From the NCBI GenBank assembly GCA_963730785.1, contig CAVSTF010000016.1, positions 1-64,000 of the forward strand: a DNA stretch of 64,000 bases. Direction: 5' to 3'. Under the pieces are notes generated by a model. It was not told the origin of the DNA. It was given only the letters and a program-made list of their open reading frames with translations, and did no database searches. The DNA comes from Bog-473 sp963730785. Lineage in GTDB: Bacteria > Actinomycetota > Acidimicrobiia > Acidimicrobiales > RAAP-2. A program made the position numbers and the translations under genes. Every line of letters starts with the position of its first letter. Within the stretch, counting starts at the first letter, position 1. Positions 42,407-50,860 of the stretch are shown here, piece after piece.

Positions 42407-43338
42407 GTCAGCCTCACCGTGGGCTTCGGAGCGGGCACCACATCGAAGTCCTTGAAGCGCCGCATCCGGTTGCCCCGCAGCGTGCAGTCGATGACCTCGT
42501 CACCGGCCGACAGACCCCGCTTGACCACTTGTATCTGGGCCCCCTGCAAGGAGTCGGCACCCAGCTGGGCCCGCACGTGCTTGCGGGCGATCTGGCGCAC
42601 CGCCATGTGGGCCTTCGTCACCTGCTCCACTTCCTGGGCACCGGCTGGGCCGCCCCATGTGCGTCCGCCCTCCATCAGGTACTCGGTCATGCAATAGGCC
42701 CACACCCGCACGGACGCCATCGACGCCACCACGGCCACCGGCATGAACCCGGCCTCGATCGACTTGGTCAGGCGCTGACCCGCCAGATAGGTCGTCCAGG
42801 GGATGCCCCCCGCCGGAGCCGGGCCGCCGTCCACCGTCACGGCCGTCCCCAAAAAGTGGAACTCGGTCGTCTGCGAGTCGGCAATGTGGCTGACCCGATC
42901 GACCACGCCGAGAATGCCGTGCGCCCCCATCGCCGTGGCTTCCTCGACCATGCGCCCATAGGCGGCGTCGTAGCCGTTGTGCCAGGCCTGCTCGACCCAT
43001 GACTGCTCGAAGTTCTGGCCCCACATCCGGTGCTCGGTGGAGACGAAGCCGTGCGGGCAGCGGTAATTCTCGCTGTAGGCGCCTTGGGCCTGGCCGCCCA
43101 AGTTGTAGGGATTCATGCCCCGTCCGTATCCAGAACCAGCGCCATACCAACCCCATTGCATGACGCAGAAACCCTGCACCAGGCCGACGGGTTGGAGGCC
43201 GAGCTGAAGGCAGGCGGCGAAGTCGGGCACGGAGAGGCCGGACGAGAAGGCGCTCGAGTCGAGGCGGCGCAGGGCCGCTTCGGGGAGGTCGCCGGGGGGC
43301 GCTGGCGGGGGCGCTGGCGTCGCGGTGCTGTCGGTCAT
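42403..43338 (-). CDS. Double YbjQ (DUF74)-type protein, second paralogue (divergent)
   Basis: 311 residues, MTDSTATPAPPPAPPGDLPE. Module 1 is FSSGLSVPDFAACLQLGLQP followed by an insertion unique to this copy, rich in Gly/Tyr (YGAGSGYGRGMNPYNLGGQA), then YDAAYGRMVEEATAMGAHGI and LGVVDRVSHIADSQTTEFHF. Module 2 starts TYLAGQRLTKSIEAGFMPVA and ends GDEVIDCTLRGNRMRRFKDF. The second module has lost the SDLS signature, suggesting specialisation. It sits 16 bases after the first paralogue and four bases overlap the third; all are probably translated together. Confidence 0.8.
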   Translation of the reverse strand: MTDSTATPAPPPAPPGDLPEAALRRLDSSAFSSGLSVPDFAACLQLGLQPVGLVQGFCVMQWGWYGAGSGYGRGMNPYNLGGQAQGAYSENYRCPHGFVSTEHRMWGQNFEQSWVEQAWHNGYDAAYGRMVEEATAMGAHGILGVVDRVSHIADSQTTEFHFLGTAVTVDGGPAPAGGIPWTTYLAGQRLTKSIEAGFMPVAVVASMASVRVWAYCMTEYLMEGGRTWGGPAGAQEVEQVTKAHMAVRQIARKHVRAQLGADSLQGAQIQVVKRGLSAGDEVIDCTLRGNRMRRFKDFDVVPAPKPTVRLT

Positions 43339-43353
43339 GGAGACGCCGACGGC

Positions 43354-44145
43354 TCAGTTGTCCAGCGAAATGATCGTGATCGGCTTGGGCAGCGTCACCT
43401 GGCCGGTGGTCTTGGTCACGGCCGTCCCCAACGCCAAGAACTCAATGGTGTGGCTCCCCCATTGATGCGACTTCTCCTCCAACCGCACCCCCACGATCCC
43501 CGACGCTCCCAATTGCTGCGCCTCGTCCTGCATGCGGGTCATGGCCAGCTCACGGGCTTCGTAGAGGGCCTGCGTGAAGTTCGGCAGCTCGACATTCTGG
43601 CCGACCGAGCCCAGCGCCTGGGAGAGCTTGCGATGGGCGATGTGGTACACGCAGGTGCCCATGACCAGGCCTTGCGGCACGTGGCCGGTCTGCATGAGCG
43701 TCCAGAAGTCCTGCCCGCTGAGGTCGGACGTGAACGGCTTGCCCAGGGCGTTCTTGTACGACGTACCGTCCTCGGCCTTGACGGCGGTGCCGAAGGCGAT
43801 GAATTCGGCGGAGTCGGAGCCCCACTCGTAATAGTTCACATCGAGCCGCACGCCCACCACGCCGTCGGCGCCCAGCTCCTGCGCCTCCTCCTCCATGCGG
43901 GTCATGGCGAGCTCACGGGCGGTGTACATGGCCTCGGTCAGCTTCGACAGCTCCTGGCTCTCGCCCCACTTCCGGGTCTGCAAACCAATGTGGTAAATCG
44001 ACGAGCCCATCACGAAGCCGAGCGGGTGGAAGCCGGCTTCCTTGACCAGGAGGAACTCGTTGACCGAGAGGTCGGACGTGAAGAGCCCGTGCTCGAGCTC
44101 CTCCAGCCGATGCGCCGCGTCCTTGGGTAGGTCCGGTGTGGTCAC
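43354..44145 (-). CDS. Double YbjQ (DUF74)-type protein, first paralogue
   Basis: 263 residues, MTTPDLPKDAAHRLEELEHG. The two modules are closely alike: FTSDLSVNEFLLVKEAGFHP with LTEAMYTARELAMTRMEEEA and LGADGVVGVRLDVNYYEWGS; and FTSDLSGQDFWTLMQTGHVP with FTQALYEARELAMTRMQDEA and LGASGIVGVRLEEKSHQWGS. Each ends with a strand (AEFIAFGTAVK, IEFLALGTAVT). YbjQ proteins form ring-shaped pentamers in known structures; a tandem version could give a pseudo-decameric or paired ring (inference). The best-preserved copy, probably close to the ancestor of the set. The upstream gene ends 28 bases before. Confidence 0.85.
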   Translation of the reverse strand: MTTPDLPKDAAHRLEELEHGLFTSDLSVNEFLLVKEAGFHPLGFVMGSSIYHIGLQTRKWGESQELSKLTEAMYTARELAMTRMEEEAQELGADGVVGVRLDVNYYEWGSDSAEFIAFGTAVKAEDGTSYKNALGKPFTSDLSGQDFWTLMQTGHVPQGLVMGTCVYHIAHRKLSQALGSVGQNVELPNFTQALYEARELAMTRMQDEAQQLGASGIVGVRLEEKSHQWGSHTIEFLALGTAVTKTTGQVTLPKPITIISLDN

Positions 44146-44173
44146 TGATCTCCGTTCATTGCCTGCGTGGCCT

Positions 44174-44659
44174 TCATGAGGGGTCGCCGATCACGATGTG
44201 TTCCAAGGCGAGTCGGGTCTGTTCGCTGTGGGCGGCTTCGCTGCTGAGGGTGGTGAGGAGACGGGTCAGCCATTGATCCATGCCGACCTCCTCGCTCCGT
44301 ATGCGGATCCCACCGGAGGCGTGCCCGATACTGCAACGGACAGAGGCGCCTTCTACGTTGGCCGAGAGCGTGTCGTTGCCGAGGACGATGTTGACCGACT
44401 TGATCTCGTCGGATTTCCGGAAGCGCCCGCCCGCCCGCTCAATCGAAATGCGCTCGCCGAGCACCTCGGCCAGTTGCTGGACCAGCAACTTGAGCATGAT
44501 TCGGGTGTCGGTGCTGTTGGCCTGCAGCGTCGATACGGCGAAGCTGAGGTCAAAGGCTGAGCCCTGATCGGCGTTGGCGGGCTCCATCGACACTGGGGGC
44601 ATCGTACCGCCATGGTTCAGCGGTGGCTCAGCGGGGTCGGGTGCAGAGGCGGGATGCAT
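44174..44659 (-). CDS. Hypothetical protein at the head of the YbjQ-type operon
   Basis: 161 residues, MHPASAPDPAEPPLNHGGTM; a later Met (MPPVSMEPANADQ, 44602) may be the true start. Composition suggests a helix (DTRIMLKLLVQQLAEVLGER), a small beta sheet (RISIERAGGRF, VNIVLGNDTLSANVEGASVR, CSIGHASGGIRIRSEEV) and a final helix (WLTRLLTTLSSEAAHSEQTR). No signal peptide, no membrane helix and no family that I recognise. Its position as first gene of a four- or five-gene operon with three double-YbjQ proteins makes it a candidate partner of those proteins. Confidence 0.7.
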   Translation of the reverse strand: MHPASAPDPAEPPLNHGGTMPPVSMEPANADQGSAFDLSFAVSTLQANSTDTRIMLKLLVQQLAEVLGERISIERAGGRFRKSDEIKSVNIVLGNDTLSANVEGASVRCSIGHASGGIRIRSEEVGMDQWLTRLLTTLSSEAAHSEQTRLALEHIVIGDPS

Positions 44660-44768
44660 GGATGGGCGTTGAGTGATGGACGCTCGCCTAGGCGCCGCTC
44701 CGGGAGCTCGCTCCGCCGCTCGCCCGGACGCCCCTAGGCGACGTCGTCAGTTCGCCCGCCTGCAGAAC

Positions 44769-44813
44769 CGGCCCCTTCGAACACGGCCCCTTCGAACACG
44801 GCCGCTTCGATCA
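44769..44813. repeat. Three tandem copies of a 15-base repeat
   Basis: Copies at 44769-44783 and 44784-44798 are identical (CGGCCCCTTCGAACA); the third, 44799-44813, differs at two bases. They lie in the 181-base gap between the YbjQ-type operon start and the deazaflavin reductase stop, both on the minus strand. TTCGAA inside each copy is a palindrome, so a binding site is possible. Confidence 0.8.
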
Positions 44814-44840
44814 CGGGCGGTCAGATCAGGGCCGTGGTGT

Positions 44841-45287
44841 TCAGCTGGCCTTGAGCTCGCAGATCACCACCGGGATGTCCCGGGTCGTTTTCTTCTGGTA
44901 GCCGGCATAGCCCTTGTAGGCCGCCACGATCTGGTCCCACAGCGCGGCCTTTTCCTCGGGCGAGGCGGTGCGGGCCCGGTAGGGCTTGGTCTCGCCGTCC
45001 ATGGTGATCTCGACATCGGGGTTGGCGGTGAGATTGCCGTACCACTGCGGGTTCCGGTCGTCGCCACCCTTGGACGCGATCACGATGACCCGCTTCTCGT
45101 CGTGAATGGGTGACGTGAGCATGGTGGCCCGCTTTTGCCCGCTTTTGGAGCCGATGGTGTGCAGCTCGATAGCCGGCATGCCGAAGGCGCTGCTCAAGAT
45201 CTTGCCGCGGGTGATCCCACGGACGATCCGGTGGGCCCGGTTCATGCCCTTCATTCCAAGGTCGGTCATGGTGTGGTGCAGCGTCAT
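44841..45287 (-). CDS. Deazaflavin (F420)-dependent nitroreductase-family protein, DDN type
   Basis: 148 residues, MTLHHTMTDLGMKGMNRAHR. The family blocks are IELHTIGSKSGQKRATMLTS (substrate and F420 contact), VIVIASKGGDDRNPQWYGNL with the NPxWYxNLxAxPDVE signature, EITMDGETKPYRARTASPEE, and IVAAYKGYAGYQKKTTRDIP. DDN proteins reduce quinones or nitro compounds with F420H2, usually at the membrane. With three luciferase-like F420 enzymes in the window it supports an F420-rich metabolism. Intact. Confidence 0.9.
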   Translation of the reverse strand: MTLHHTMTDLGMKGMNRAHRIVRGITRGKILSSAFGMPAIELHTIGSKSGQKRATMLTSPIHDEKRVIVIASKGGDDRNPQWYGNLTANPDVEITMDGETKPYRARTASPEEKAALWDQIVAAYKGYAGYQKKTTRDIPVVICELKAS

Positions 45288-45458
45288 TGCATCTCCCCTA
45301 TCAAGGTGTCAATCAAAGTGCGGTTCACGGCCGGCAGACTCGTACTGCGCCGCATTCCCGCATTCCCGCATTCTTCCACTCAACTGGCGTTCCCCACTCA
45401 CCCGTTTGTCACGGTCGGTCCTGGGTACGATACGACGGACGCTCCGCCTAGGAGACCG

Positions 45459-47353
45459 GTGACCCCTCACACCAATCCGTTCCATACATTCCGCACCGCA
45501 TTCCGCGACCTTTTTCGCGGCCACGATGGCGGTCGCCCTCATGGCCCTTGGCGTGGCCGGCGCGGTTGGCCTGACGGTGGTGGCAGCACAGCCGGCGTCG
45601 GCCGCCACCGACACCTGGGTGCCCGTCCACTCCGGTGACTTCGCAGATCCCAGCATCATGGCCTACAACAACGTGTACTACGCCTTCTCGACGCAGAACT
45701 TCGCGCCGTCGTCGAAGACCATCAACATCCAGACCTCGACGTCGACCGACGGCGTGACGTGGACCGAGTCGGCGACCGACGCCATGCCCACGCTGCCCAG
45801 TTGGGCCGAGCCCGGCAATACCTGGGCGCCGACCGTGGCCTACGTGCCGGCGGACGGGGACTTCGTGATGTATTTCACGGCGACGGACCGTGGTGATGGC
45901 GATCAGTGCATCGGGCAGGCGGTGGCCAGCAGCCCGCTCGGGCCGTACGTCGACCGCTCGACGCAGCCCTTCTTGTGCCAGGACGGCAACACGGGCGGGA
46001 GTGCCAACTATGGCGGCTCCATCGATCCCGACCTCTTCGTCGATAACGGCACCGCCACCCTGATCTGGAAGAGCGATGGGAATCGGGTGGGGATCAATAC
46101 CTATATCTGGGCGCAGCCGCTGTCGCCGTCGCTCTTGACCTTGGAGGGGAGCCCGACCCCGATTCTCGGCTCCGACCAGGCGTGGCAAGGCGGCATCATC
46201 GAGGGGCCCGACATGGTCGACCACAACGGCACCGACTTCCTCTTCTATTCGGGCAACGACGAGGGCACCGCGGCCTATGCGATCGGGTACGCCGTGTGCG
46301 CGTCGGGGCCGACTTCGGCGTGTAGCGATGCGGGCAGCAATCCGATCCTGGCCTCGTCGTCGGGCATGTCGGGGCCGGGCGGTCCGGAGTTCTTCGTGTC
46401 GCCGGGGGATCAGCCGGAGTTGGCCTTTTCGGCCTGGGAGGGCACGACGATTGGCTACCTCGCCTGTGGCAGTCGCCCCATGTATGAGGCGTCCGTCAGC
46501 TTCGCCGGGGGTGGGGGTGCGCCGTCGTTGTCGCCGGCGGTCGGGCCGGGTTCGGTCACCAATCCGTCGTGTGGGCCGGCCGCCGCCGCACCGGGCTATT
46601 GGCAGGTGGCGTCCGATGGCGGGATCTTCAGCTTCGGGTCGGCTGCCTTCTACGGCTCCATGGGTGGGACGCGGCTGAACAAACCGATTGTGGGCATGGT
46701 GGCGACGCCGGACCGGCGCGGGTACTGGTTGGTGGCGTCCGATGGCGGGGTGTTCGCCTTCGGTGACGCCGGGTTCTTCGGTTCGACGGGGGCGATCCGG
46801 CTGAATCAGCCGATTGTCGGGATGGTGTCGACCTTCGATGGACGGGGGTACTGGCTGGTGGCGTCCGATGGCGGGGTGTTTGCCTTCGGCAATGCGCACT
46901 TCTACGGCTCCATCGGGAGCGCCGGTTCGCCGTCGCCGATCACGGCCATGGCGCCGGGCTTCCTAGGCGGGGGTTATTGGTTGGTGAGTGCAAACGGTCA
47001 GGTCTTCACGTTCGGGAATACGACCAACTACGGATCGCTGTCCTCGGCGCCAGGCGGATTCCGGGTCACGGGCATGGCGTCAACGGCCGACTCCAACGGC
47101 TACTGGCTGGCCAGTGCCAACGGCGACGTGCAACCGTTCGGTAACGCCGTCGAACTACGGCTCGCCGTACTCGTCCTCGTCCCCGCTCGATGCGCCGGTG
47201 GTGGGCATGATCGCCACTTCCAACGGCCACGGCTACTGGCTCCAAGGCGCCGATGGCGGCATCTTCTCCTACGGCAACGCGGCCTTTGAGGGTTCGATGG
47301 GCGGGCGCCACCTGAACGCGCCCATGGTGGGGATTGCGTCGGCGACGAGCTGA
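45459..47353 (+). CDS. Secreted GH43-like glycosidase fused to six GYW repeats (frameshifted)
   Basis: About 630 residues. A GTG start at 45459 (TPHTNPFHTFRTAFRDLF) joins the signal peptide AATMAVALMALGVAGAVGLT if one T of the TTTTT at 45509-45515 is removed; otherwise ATG 45526 starts it. The catalytic domain is a five-bladed propeller of the GH43/62/32/68 clan: general-base Asp in FADPSIM, the second Asp in GGSIDPDLFVDNG and the acid Glu in IIEGPDMVDHNG. After PSCGPAAAAPG follow six GYW repeats of about 40 residues, e.g. GYWLVASDGGVFAFGDAGFF with NQPIVGMVST. A frameshift near 47145 precedes NYGSPYSSSSPLDAPVVGMI. Substrate, likely an arabino- or fructo-polysaccharide, is inferred only from the clan. 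Confidence 0.83.
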
Positions 47354-47385
47354 GGCGAGGTCCGCCGCCTAAGGGGTTCTGGCGC

Positions 47386-48972
47386 CTAGGTGCTCAGCGG
47401 GATCGACTGCGCGAAGTGGAAGTAGTCATCCGGGTCCCACTTGCGCTTGATCTGCGACAGCCGGGGCAGGTTCGACCCGTAGTAGGCGTCCGCCCAGTTC
47501 TTGAGGGTGGGGTCGATGTAGTTCTGGTACGAGCCGGTTGTGTAGGGAGCGAATCGGGTTTGGGTCTCGTTGAGCCAGGAGGTCACCCCAGCCGCCACCG
47601 AGTCCGGCGGATTGGCGCTGCCATAGGTCACGGAATATTGCGCACAGGCAACCGCTGCTCGGTGCACGAACGCCGTCGCATCCGCCGCCACGTCGTTGAT
47701 GACGCCGCCATAGCCGTCGAAGACGATCCCGCCCCCGACGGAGGGGACGGTGGTGGCGAGGGACGAAATCGCATCGATGATGGAGCTCACGCCGGACCCG
47801 CTCAAGGCGGCGTTGATGTAGCTCGACTTGGCGACGAAGGCGGAGCGGGTCACGGCATCGCACTGGCTGACCGACTCGCCCTCGCAGCCGCCCTCGATGG
47901 TCATGGCCCGGAAGTAGTCCTCGGGGCCGACGAACTGGTAGCTCGGCGTCGACCCGACGGCGCTGAGCAGCGGGGCCAGCGCGCTGGCGCAGGCCGCCGT
48001 GGGCCCGGCGAACACGCCGGTGACCTTCACCACGCCGCCGCCGGCGCTGCCGTTCGAGTCGAGCTGGCAGTTCGACCACAGCTCCTTGGGCGTGTTCGAG
48101 AGCCATTGCATCCAGGATTCGAGGACGGCCCCGGCATCCCCCCAGGCCCATTCGAGGGTGAACAGGTTGATGGCCGGAATGGGGTGCGTCTTAAAGGTGA
48201 AGGACGTCACCACGCCGAAGTTGCCGCCCCCTCCCCCACGGCTGGCCCAGTAGAGGTCTTCGTGCTGGTTCGGCGAGCAGGTGCGCAACACGCCGTCGGC
48301 CGTGACCATCTGCAGCGAGTCGATGTTGTCGCAGGTCATGCCATAGGCGCGGCCGAGGACGCCGATGCCGCCTCCTAAGGCGAGACCGGTGATGCCGACC
48401 GTGGGGCACGATCCGCCAGGAATGAGGACGCCGGCGGCTGAGAGTTGCCCGTAGATATCGATGAGGTGGGCCCCAGCTCCGACGACGGCCTGGGCCGTGG
48501 TGGTGTTGGGTGTCACCTGGCGCATCGACGAGACATCGACGACCAGCCCTGGGCACGATGAGTACCCGGCATAACTGTGTCCGCCCGACCGCGCCGCCAA
48601 GGCCACCTTGTGTTCCCGGGCGAAGCCGATGCACCGCTGCACGTCAGTGCTGGTGGCGCAATAGGCAATCGCCGCCGGCGACGAGAAGTGCAGTTCGTTG
48701 AAGAGCTGGGCACTGGCGGTGTAGTTGGCGTCGGTCGGGACCACCAAGGTCCCGGTCAACATGGCGGCCAGGGTTTTCCAGTTCGGCGGCCCGGAGGGCG
48801 TGCTAGTCGAGGACGAGGACGATGACGAGGTGGTCGAGTGATTGGCACCCGAGGTCGTCGTGGTGGCGCTCTTGTTGCCACCTGTGCTGCAGGCGGCGGT
48901 GGCGCCGACCAAGGCCGTGGCCCCGAGTGCACCCGAGCCCTGCAGGAACGTGCGCCGATTCATCCGATTCAT
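47386..48972 (-). CDS. Tat-exported FAD-linked oxidase, berberine-bridge-enzyme type
   Basis: 528 residues. The N-terminus MNRMNRRTFLQGSGALGATA is a twin-arginine signal, with a lipobox-like VGATAAC and a Ser/Thr linker. The FAD_binding_4 domain has ARSGGHSYAGYSS (His for 8-alpha-N linkage) and GGSCPTVGITGLALGGGIGV, where the Cys permits a second, 6-S-cysteinyl bond; this pair predicts bicovalent FAD. The BBE C-terminal motif is WADAYYGSNLPRLSQIKRKW with DPDDYFHFAQSIP. Enzymes of this family oxidise alcohols, carbohydrates or alkaloids. Substrate unknown. Intact. The stop TAG lies within a CCTAGG palindrome. Confidence 0.92.
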   Translation of the reverse strand: MNRMNRRTFLQGSGALGATALVGATAACSTGGNKSATTTTSGANHSTTSSSSSSSTSTPSGPPNWKTLAAMLTGTLVVPTDANYTASAQLFNELHFSSPAAIAYCATSTDVQRCIGFAREHKVALAARSGGHSYAGYSSCPGLVVDVSSMRQVTPNTTTAQAVVGAGAHLIDIYGQLSAAGVLIPGGSCPTVGITGLALGGGIGVLGRAYGMTCDNIDSLQMVTADGVLRTCSPNQHEDLYWASRGGGGGNFGVVTSFTFKTHPIPAINLFTLEWAWGDAGAVLESWMQWLSNTPKELWSNCQLDSNGSAGGGVVKVTGVFAGPTAACASALAPLLSAVGSTPSYQFVGPEDYFRAMTIEGGCEGESVSQCDAVTRSAFVAKSSYINAALSGSGVSSIIDAISSLATTVPSVGGGIVFDGYGGVINDVAADATAFVHRAAVACAQYSVTYGSANPPDSVAAGVTSWLNETQTRFAPYTTGSYQNYIDPTLKNWADAYYGSNLPRLSQIKRKWDPDDYFHFAQSIPLST

Positions 48973-49223
48973 GGAGTGATCCGATTCATGGAGCGCTCGC
49001 GCTCACTGCGCCTGTCGGTGGCTGACCAGTGACGGTCAATTCCCTCATCGCGACGACGCTACCGCTCGGTCAACTGGCGCCGAGGCTTTCTGCGACTCGA
49101 TTTTCTGTTCGCTCCAGGCCGAGCCGCAGTCGGAGGAGTGACCCCAACCACTCCTCCGACTGCAGTCCTCGCTGCAGGCCCGGCCGCAGTCGCAGCTGCA
49201 GGCCTCGCTGCGGTCCTCGCTGC
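48973..49223. other. Intergenic region rich in repeats of GCAGTC/GCTGC
   Basis: 251 bases upstream of the oxidase gene and downstream of the COG4315 gene. It contains the hairpin at 49126-49163 and then a degenerate array of GCAG/CTGC units (49164-49225). No coding frame with protein-like composition is seen. Confidence 0.5.
49126..49163. terminator. Perfect 15-pair hairpin downstream of the COG4315 gene
   Basis: GCAGTCGGAGGAGTG (49126-49140) and CACTCCTCCGACTGC (49149-49163) are exact reverse complements around an eight-base loop, ACCCCAAC. It lies 60 bases after the stop of the minus-strand gene at 49224-50039 and is the strongest hairpin I found. There is no T-tract, so it is either an actinobacterial-type terminator or an mRNA-stabilising structure. 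Confidence 0.6.
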
Positions 49224-50039
49224 TTAGAAGCCGACCCCTCCGCTTGGCGGTGGCGAGGTCGTCGTTGTCGTGGTCGGCGGTGGCTTGGGTGCCGTGGTGG
49301 GCGTCGTGGTGGTGGGTGGCGGGGTGGTCGGAGGTGTCGTCGTCGGGGATGTCGGGGCGGGCGATGTCGGTGTCGGCGAGGTTGGCGCCGGCGTCGTCGT
49401 CTTCGAGGTCGTCGGTGTCACCGACTTCGTTGGCGCCTTGGTCGTCGGAGTCACTGCGGCCGGTGCCGGGCTCGGGGCGCCAGTCGTACTCGTGCTGCTC
49501 GGCACTGAGGTGGTCGACGACGTGGGCACGGCCTTTATGACGTTGCTGGCGGCCACGGCAAACCACGTTCCTTCGACGCCCTGCCCGGCCGCCGAACCCT
49601 TGTGCTTATCGCCGGCGAATCGGTACAGCGCGATGCCATGGAAGGCCAGTTGCCGGCGACCGCCCGAGAGGCGAATGGTCGAGAAATCCTTCAGCCCGTG
49701 TGGTGCCTTGATCTTGTCGCCCTTGGGGACGAGGACTGGGGGCCACACCTTGGCGCACTCACCCGTGCACGTGGCTTTTCCATTTGGATCGGCCGTGAAG
49801 CGATAGAGCGTTTGGCCCTTGGCGGTGGCCAAGATCGTGCCCAACTTGGCGACGTGCGTCGATGTGATGGTCAGGGTGTGGCCGGACGAGACCGCCTCGG
49901 ATGCGCCCGCCGGACCAGCAGCACCGCCGGCCAACGCCAGCGTCGAGAGGCCCAGTGTGACGCTGGTGCCTATCCAGGCTGATCGCTGAGCTGATCGCTG
50001 AGCTGATCGCCGGATATTCCCCTTGGCGCGAATTCCCAT
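49224..50039 (-). CDS. Secreted COG4315 repeat protein with Thr/Pro-rich tail
   Basis: 271 residues, MGIRAKGNIRRSAQRSAQRS. A signal peptide (hydrophobic TSVTLGLSTLALAGGAAGPA) precedes two COG4315 ('secreted repeat of unknown function', Lipoprotein_15) units: LGTILATAKGQTLYRFTADP with TCTGECAKVWPPVLVPKGD, and GGRRQLAFHGIALYRFAGDK with GQGVEGTWFAVAA. The C-terminal 100 residues are almost only T, P, S and A and likely form an extended, perhaps glycosylated, cell-wall spacer. The molecular role is unknown. Two identical QRSA units near the N-terminus come from a 12-base duplication. Confidence 0.85.
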   Translation of the reverse strand: MGIRAKGNIRRSAQRSAQRSAWIGTSVTLGLSTLALAGGAAGPAGASEAVSSGHTLTITSTHVAKLGTILATAKGQTLYRFTADPNGKATCTGECAKVWPPVLVPKGDKIKAPHGLKDFSTIRLSGGRRQLAFHGIALYRFAGDKHKGSAAGQGVEGTWFAVAASNVIKAVPTSSTTSVPSSTSTTGAPSPAPAAVTPTTKAPTKSVTPTTSKTTTPAPTSPTPTSPAPTSPTTTPPTTPPPTTTTPTTAPKPPPTTTTTTSPPPSGGVGF

Positions 50040-50236
50040 GTTCGTGATCCCTTCGTTGATCCGTCCTCGACAGATCTACGAGCGGGCTCGATGGAGGGAT
50101 TGCGGCATCGGGAGATTCGGGCCGCCGAGTCCGGCCCCCAGGATCAGGTCCGGTGCTCCTGACGGGGGCGAGCGCAGCGCCCTAACCTGTGCTCGACCCG
50201 TGCTCGACTCACGACTGCAGGGCCGGGGAGGGCAAG

Positions 50237-50860
50237 GTGGATGTGAACGTGGACAAGCCGTTTGAGTATTCGGGGATCAATCACTTGGCGCTCGTGTGCC
50301 GGGACATGGCGCGGACGGTCGACTTCTACACCCGTGTGTTGGGCATGCCGCTCATCAAGACGATTGAGCTGCCGGCCGGCATGGGGCAGCACTTTTTCTT
50401 CGACTGTGGCGGCGGTGATTCGTTGGCGTTCTTCTGGTTCCCCGATGCGCCTGACGCCGTGCCGGGCGTTTCGGCGCCTAAGGGGCGGCCGGACCAGGCC
50501 GAGCTGACGAGCGCGGTGGGGTCGATGAACCACGTGGCGTTCAATGTGGGGGCGGACAAGATTGAGGAGTATCGAGAGCGGTTGATCGCGGCGGGGGTCG
50601 ACTGCACCGAGGTGGCGAACCACGATGACAGCGAGTGGGGCATTGCGGACTCGATGCATCCGGGGGTGTTCGTGCGGAGCGTCTACTTCCAGGATCCGGA
50701 TGGCGTGTTGCTCGAGTTTGCCTGCTGGACCAAGAGTTTTGGGCCGGGGGATGTGGCGCATGCGCCGGCGGGGGCCGGGGTGGCTCGGGGGACCGTGGCG
50801 GCGGGCGCGAGCGCTGCGGTGGGTGCGAGTGCTGGGGTGAGTGCGGGAGCCGGCGCCTGA
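50237..50860 (+). CDS. VOC-family dioxygenase/glyoxalase-like protein with Ala/Gly tail
   Basis: About 208 residues from GTG 50237 after GGGGAGGGCAAGG. The two VOC modules start GINHLALVCRDMARTVDFYT and MNHVAFNVGADKIEEYRERL. The metal ligands fit His in NHLAL, His in NHVAF and Glu in VLLEFACW, the 2-His-1-Glu set of extradiol dioxygenases and related enzymes. The family fold ends at FACWTKSFGPGD; a 30-residue Ala/Gly/Val tail follows, encoded by degenerate GGTGCGAG repeats, which is not part of the family. The stop TGA overlaps the next start (TGATG), so it is coupled to the CMD gene. Confidence 0.85.
   Translation: MDVNVDKPFEYSGINHLALVCRDMARTVDFYTRVLGMPLIKTIELPAGMGQHFFFDCGGGDSLAFFWFPDAPDAVPGVSAPKGRPDQAELTSAVGSMNHVAFNVGADKIEEYRERLIAAGVDCTEVANHDDSEWGIADSMHPGVFVRSVYFQDPDGVLLEFACWTKSFGPGDVAHAPAGAGVARGTVAAGASAAVGASAGVSAGAGA

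Noticed and set aside
44769..44813. CRISPR-like repeats
   Set aside because: Only three tandem 15-base units without spacers; no cas genes in the window.
49029..49508. Plus-strand frame rich in Arg/Gly/Cys opposite the COG4315 gene
   Set aside because: It is the antisense reading of a Thr/Pro-rich coding tail; composition is an artefact of that.
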